Part shown: positions 14,682-16,657 of the stretch, one piece after another | Layout of the letters: each line of letters begins with the position of its first letter | How positions within the stretch are numbered: position 1 is the first letter of the stretch | From: an uncultured Eubacteriales bacterium | Lineage (GTDB): Bacteria; Bacillota; Clostridia; Christensenellales; Aristaeellaceae | Assembly: GCA_900540045.1 (NCBI GenBank) | Contig: UQEF01000067.1 | Coordinates: 1-16,657 of the forward strand | DNA: 16,657 bases | Direction of reading: 5' to 3' | The notes under the pieces: generated by a model | The model's database searches: none | Told to the model about the DNA's origin: nothing | Seen by the model: the letters and a program-made list of their open reading frames with translations, nothing else | Program-made: the position numbers and the translations under genes

Positions 14682-15815
14682 ATGCGGGAATATCATGTGG
14701 GCGTTATCGGATACGGCTTTATGGGAAAGACGCATACGCACAGCTATAAGACCATTCCCCTGTATTACACCAATTTGCCCTTTACCATCCGGCTGGAGGG
14801 CATCTGCGATACGGTGCCCGGCGTGGCCGAGGAGGCCCGGCAGATGCAGGGCTTTGCCTACGCCACCACCGATCCCGAGCGCATCATCAGCGACCCCAAC
14901 ATTGACATTGTGAGCATCTGCACGCCCAATGTGTTCCACAAGGATCTGGTGCTGCGGGCCCTGCGGGCGGGCAAGCACGTGTACTGCGACAAGCCGCTCA
15001 CGGCCACTGCCGAGGAAAGCCGCGAAATTCTTGAGGCGCTGCCTTCCTTTGCCGGGCAGACCACCCAGGTGGCCCTGCAAATGCGCTTCTATCCTGCTGT
15101 GATGCGGGCCAAGGAACTGATCCGCGAAGGACGCATCGGCCGGGTGTTCCTGTTTCAGTGCGATTACCTGCACTCCTCCGGCATCGACCCCAACAAGACG
15201 CTCGGCTGGAAGCAGAACAGGGCGTTTGGCGGCGGCGGCGTGCTGCTGGACCTGGGAGCGCATGCCTATGATGTGATGTATCACCTGCTGGGCGAATATC
15301 AGAGCGTCTATACCATGACGGACATCGTCTATCCCACCCGGCCGGGCAGCGACGGCGCGCCCGTCAAGGTAGAGGCCGAGGATACCGCGCTGACCATTGC
15401 GACCATGCACAGCGGCGCCATGGGCAAGATTCTGGTCAGCAAGGTGGCGACGGGCTCCATGGATGAGCTGCGCATCGAAATTCATGGCGAAAAGGGCGCT
15501 CTGCGCTTCAACACCATGGACCCCGGTTATCTGGAGTTTTACGACGCCACGAAGCCGGACAATCCCCTGGGCGGCGAAGCCGGTTTCACGCGCATCGACT
15601 GCCACCAGAAATATCCCGAACCGGGCGGACATTTCCCCAACCCGCGATTTGCCATCGGCTTCCTCCGGGCGCATGCGGCCAGCATGTATCAGTTCCTGGA
15701 AAACGTGGACCGGGGCCAGCCCTCCTCGCCGTCCTTTGAGGAGAGCGCCTATATCCAGCAGGTGATGGAGGCGTGCTATCAGTCGGCGGAAAAAAACGCC
15801 TGGGTCACCCTGTAA
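14682..15815 (+). CDS. Gfo/Idh/MocA family oxidoreductase
   Basis: A 377-residue NAD(P)-dependent sugar/polyol dehydrogenase-like protein. The Rossmann motif GYGFMG is at 10-15 (with THTHSY after it, typical of a large clostridial subgroup). The lysine motif is DKP (103-105) in place of EKP, a common variant. GGGGVLLDLGAHAYDV (183-198) carries Asp190, His194 and Asp197 of the active-site region. The start follows TAAGGAGGAACATC. It lies 18 nt after the FGGY kinase and just before the VOC gene. It may convert the imported polyol or aldose into the ketose used by the kinase (inference). It is not closely similar by eye to the two oxidoreductases on the minus strand. Confidence 0.9.
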   Translation: MREYHVGVIGYGFMGKTHTHSYKTIPLYYTNLPFTIRLEGICDTVPGVAEEARQMQGFAYATTDPERIISDPNIDIVSICTPNVFHKDLVLRALRAGKHVYCDKPLTATAEESREILEALPSFAGQTTQVALQMRFYPAVMRAKELIREGRIGRVFLFQCDYLHSSGIDPNKTLGWKQNRAFGGGGVLLDLGAHAYDVMYHLLGEYQSVYTMTDIVYPTRPGSDGAPVKVEAEDTALTIATMHSGAMGKILVSKVATGSMDELRIEIHGEKGALRFNTMDPGYLEFYDATKPDNPLGGEAGFTRIDCHQKYPEPGGHFPNPRFAIGFLRAHAASMYQFLENVDRGQPSSPSFEESAYIQQVMEACYQSAEKNAWVTL

Positions 15816-15836
15816 ACGGGAAAGGAGATATGCAAA

Positions 15837-16244
15837 ATGATCGAAACCCTGGGCCTTTTGCATATTGGCATGCCGGTGGTGAGCACAAAGGACGCCATCC
15901 GCTGGTATGTGGACAATATGGGATTTGAGCTGGCCTACGAAACCGTGTATCGCGGACACGAGATCGCAGAAAACGTCGCCTTTGTGCGCAAGGGCGACGT
16001 GATGCTGGAGCTGTACGAGTTCCTTGGCGGACCTCAGCGCGAGGAGGTCATTCGCTCGCCCAAGCTGATTGACCATGTGGCCTATCGCGTGGCAGATGTG
16101 GAAAAGGCCTACGCCGAAGCGCTCCGTCTGGGCCTGAACATCAAAAAGGAGATTCAGGACCTGGATTTCTGGGAAAACGGATGCCGTTACTTCATGGTTA
16201 CCACAGCCAACGGAGATACCGTGGAATACATGCAGATGCTCTGA
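15837..16244 (+). CDS. VOC-superfamily metalloprotein (glyoxalase-like fold)
   Basis: A 135-residue vicinal-oxygen-chelate protein with two beta-alpha-beta-beta-beta modules. The four metal ligands expected of the fold are all present: His9 (LLHIGM), Glu58 (MLELYE), His80 (IDHVAYRV) and Glu130 (GDTVEYMQ). It is therefore likely to be an active metal-dependent lyase, isomerase or epimerase rather than a drug-binding protein. Start ATG is behind AAAGGAGATATG, 21 nt after the oxidoreductase; it is the last gene of the operon and is followed by a terminator. Its place in a sugar operon suggests epimerisation or isomerisation of a carbonyl-bearing sugar, or removal of a reactive dicarbonyl by-product. 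The reaction cannot be told from the sequence. Confidence 0.88.
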   Translation: MIETLGLLHIGMPVVSTKDAIRWYVDNMGFELAYETVYRGHEIAENVAFVRKGDVMLELYEFLGGPQREEVIRSPKLIDHVAYRVADVEKAYAEALRLGLNIKKEIQDLDFWENGCRYFMVTTANGDTVEYMQML

Positions 16245-16254
16245 TGCGATATAC

Positions 16255-16297
16255 AAAAGGGGCGTGCCCGCCGATTGCCTGCGGACACGCCTCTTTT
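16255..16297. terminator. Bidirectional intrinsic terminator between convergent genes
   Basis: AAAAGGGGCGTG (16255-16266) pairs with CACGCCTCTTTT (16286-16297) through 12 bp including one G-U. Past one mismatch the stem extends by four more pairs to a 9-nt loop (16272-16280). Four T residues end the stem on either strand, so it can end both the plus-strand sugar operon and the minus-strand transporter gene. Confidence 0.75.
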
Positions 16298-16437
16298 GCA
16301 TTCTTCCGGATCTGCGCCTCCAGAGCAACCGCCCTTCCTTTTCGGAGCCCATTCAGGACGGCACGCCCCTGGCAGAGGTGCCTGTCTCCCTGCGCGGGGC
16401 GAAGGGGGCCAATGCTCTGCCTGTGGAACCGGAGGCG

Positions 16438-16657
16438 TCACAGGTTGAGCAGCGCAAGCGCGGCAAGGATCATGCCCATGGCCAGGGTCTGGCGGCGGCT
16501 GAGCCGCTCGTGAAACAGCCAGACACCCAGCAGGGCGATCAGCACGATGGTGCCCACGCTGTAGGTGGGGTAGGCGATGACGGCAGGCACGTCGTTGAGC
16601 GAAAGCAGCAGAAAACGGGAGGAGAAGTAATTGGGCGCGCCAATGAGCAGGCCAAAG
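16438..16657 (-). CDS. EamA/DMT-superfamily transporter (partial, C-terminal end only)
   Basis: The minus-strand frame is open from the right edge to a TGA at 16440-16438 and gives the last 72 residues of a membrane protein. It shows LNDVPAVIAYPTYSVGTI followed by a hydrophobic helix, then VWLFHERLSRRQTLAMGMIL and a final hydrophobic segment ending LALLNL. The FxExLxxxQxxGxxLI-like layout is the characteristic end of EamA/drug-metabolite transporters. The N-terminal part lies outside the window. It is convergent with the sugar operon and shares its terminator. It is probably not part of the catabolic cassette; a metabolite or sugar-derivative exporter role is possible but unsupported. Confidence 0.8.
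   Translation of the reverse strand, partial: FGLLIGAPNYFSSRFLLLSLNDVPAVIAYPTYSVGTIVLIALLGVWLFHERLSRRQTLAMGMILAALALLNL

Noticed and set aside
13158..16352. A 1064-codon open frame on the minus strand, antisense to the FGGY kinase, oxidoreductase and VOC genes
   Set aside because: Its length comes from the third-position G/C bias of the three plus-strand genes, which removes stops from one antisense frame. The translation has no recognisable domain and no ribosome site, and is rich in His, Gly and Arg as expected for such shadows.
1..16657. CRISPR array, tRNA, rRNA, prophage or toxin-antitoxin genes
   Set aside because: No regularly spaced repeats, cloverleaf-like sequences, rRNA segments or phage/toxin protein families were found on either strand by reading.

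Overview
The window looks like a chromosomal segment from a Bacillota/Clostridia-type anaerobe, probably a gut or fermentative lineage. The basis is strong AGGAGG-type ribosome binding sites, tightly packed co-directional sugar operons, MKK-type signal peptides, and protein family members that resemble clostridial ones. The genus cannot be told from the sequence alone.

Layout. (A) Positions 1-4651, minus strand: a carbohydrate operon reading right to left. It has a consensus-like promoter (4623-4651), a long leader with a 29-bp palindrome, a family 1 solute-binding protein, an intrinsic terminator/attenuator, two Gfo/Idh/MocA oxidoreductases, and a MalF-type and a MalG-type permease. The MalG gene runs off the left edge. 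No ATPase, glycosidase or regulator for this operon lies in the window. (B) Positions about 4652-5387: a scar-like stretch with no intact gene. It carries the last 47 codons of an IS1182-like transposase and possibly the end of another broken gene. (C) Positions 5388-16297, plus strand: an AraC-family regulator, its terminator, then a long leader and an eight-gene operon. The operon encodes a ribose-type (RbsB/RbsA/RbsC-like) importer, a PfkB-family phosphosugar kinase, a single-chain variant transketolase, an FGGY sugar kinase, a Gfo/Idh/MocA oxidoreductase and a VOC protein. A bidirectional terminator closes it. (D) Positions 16438-16657, minus strand: the C-terminal end of an EamA/DMT transporter, convergent with region C.

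How it may work together (inference). Region C reads as a complete import-and-catabolism cassette. A monosaccharide or polyol is imported, oxidised and/or epimerised (Gfo/Idh/MocA, VOC), phosphorylated by the FGGY kinase to a ketose phosphate, split or rearranged by the transketolase, and the product phosphorylated a second time by the PfkB kinase. The AraC protein probably activates it, because a 21-bp-spaced direct repeat sits just upstream of the putative -35 box. The substrate is unknown; a pentulose/pentitol or a branched or rare sugar fits best. Region A looks like an importer for an oligosaccharide or glycoside whose sugar is oxidised inside the cell. Region A is visibly richer in A/T than region C, so the two loci may have different histories.
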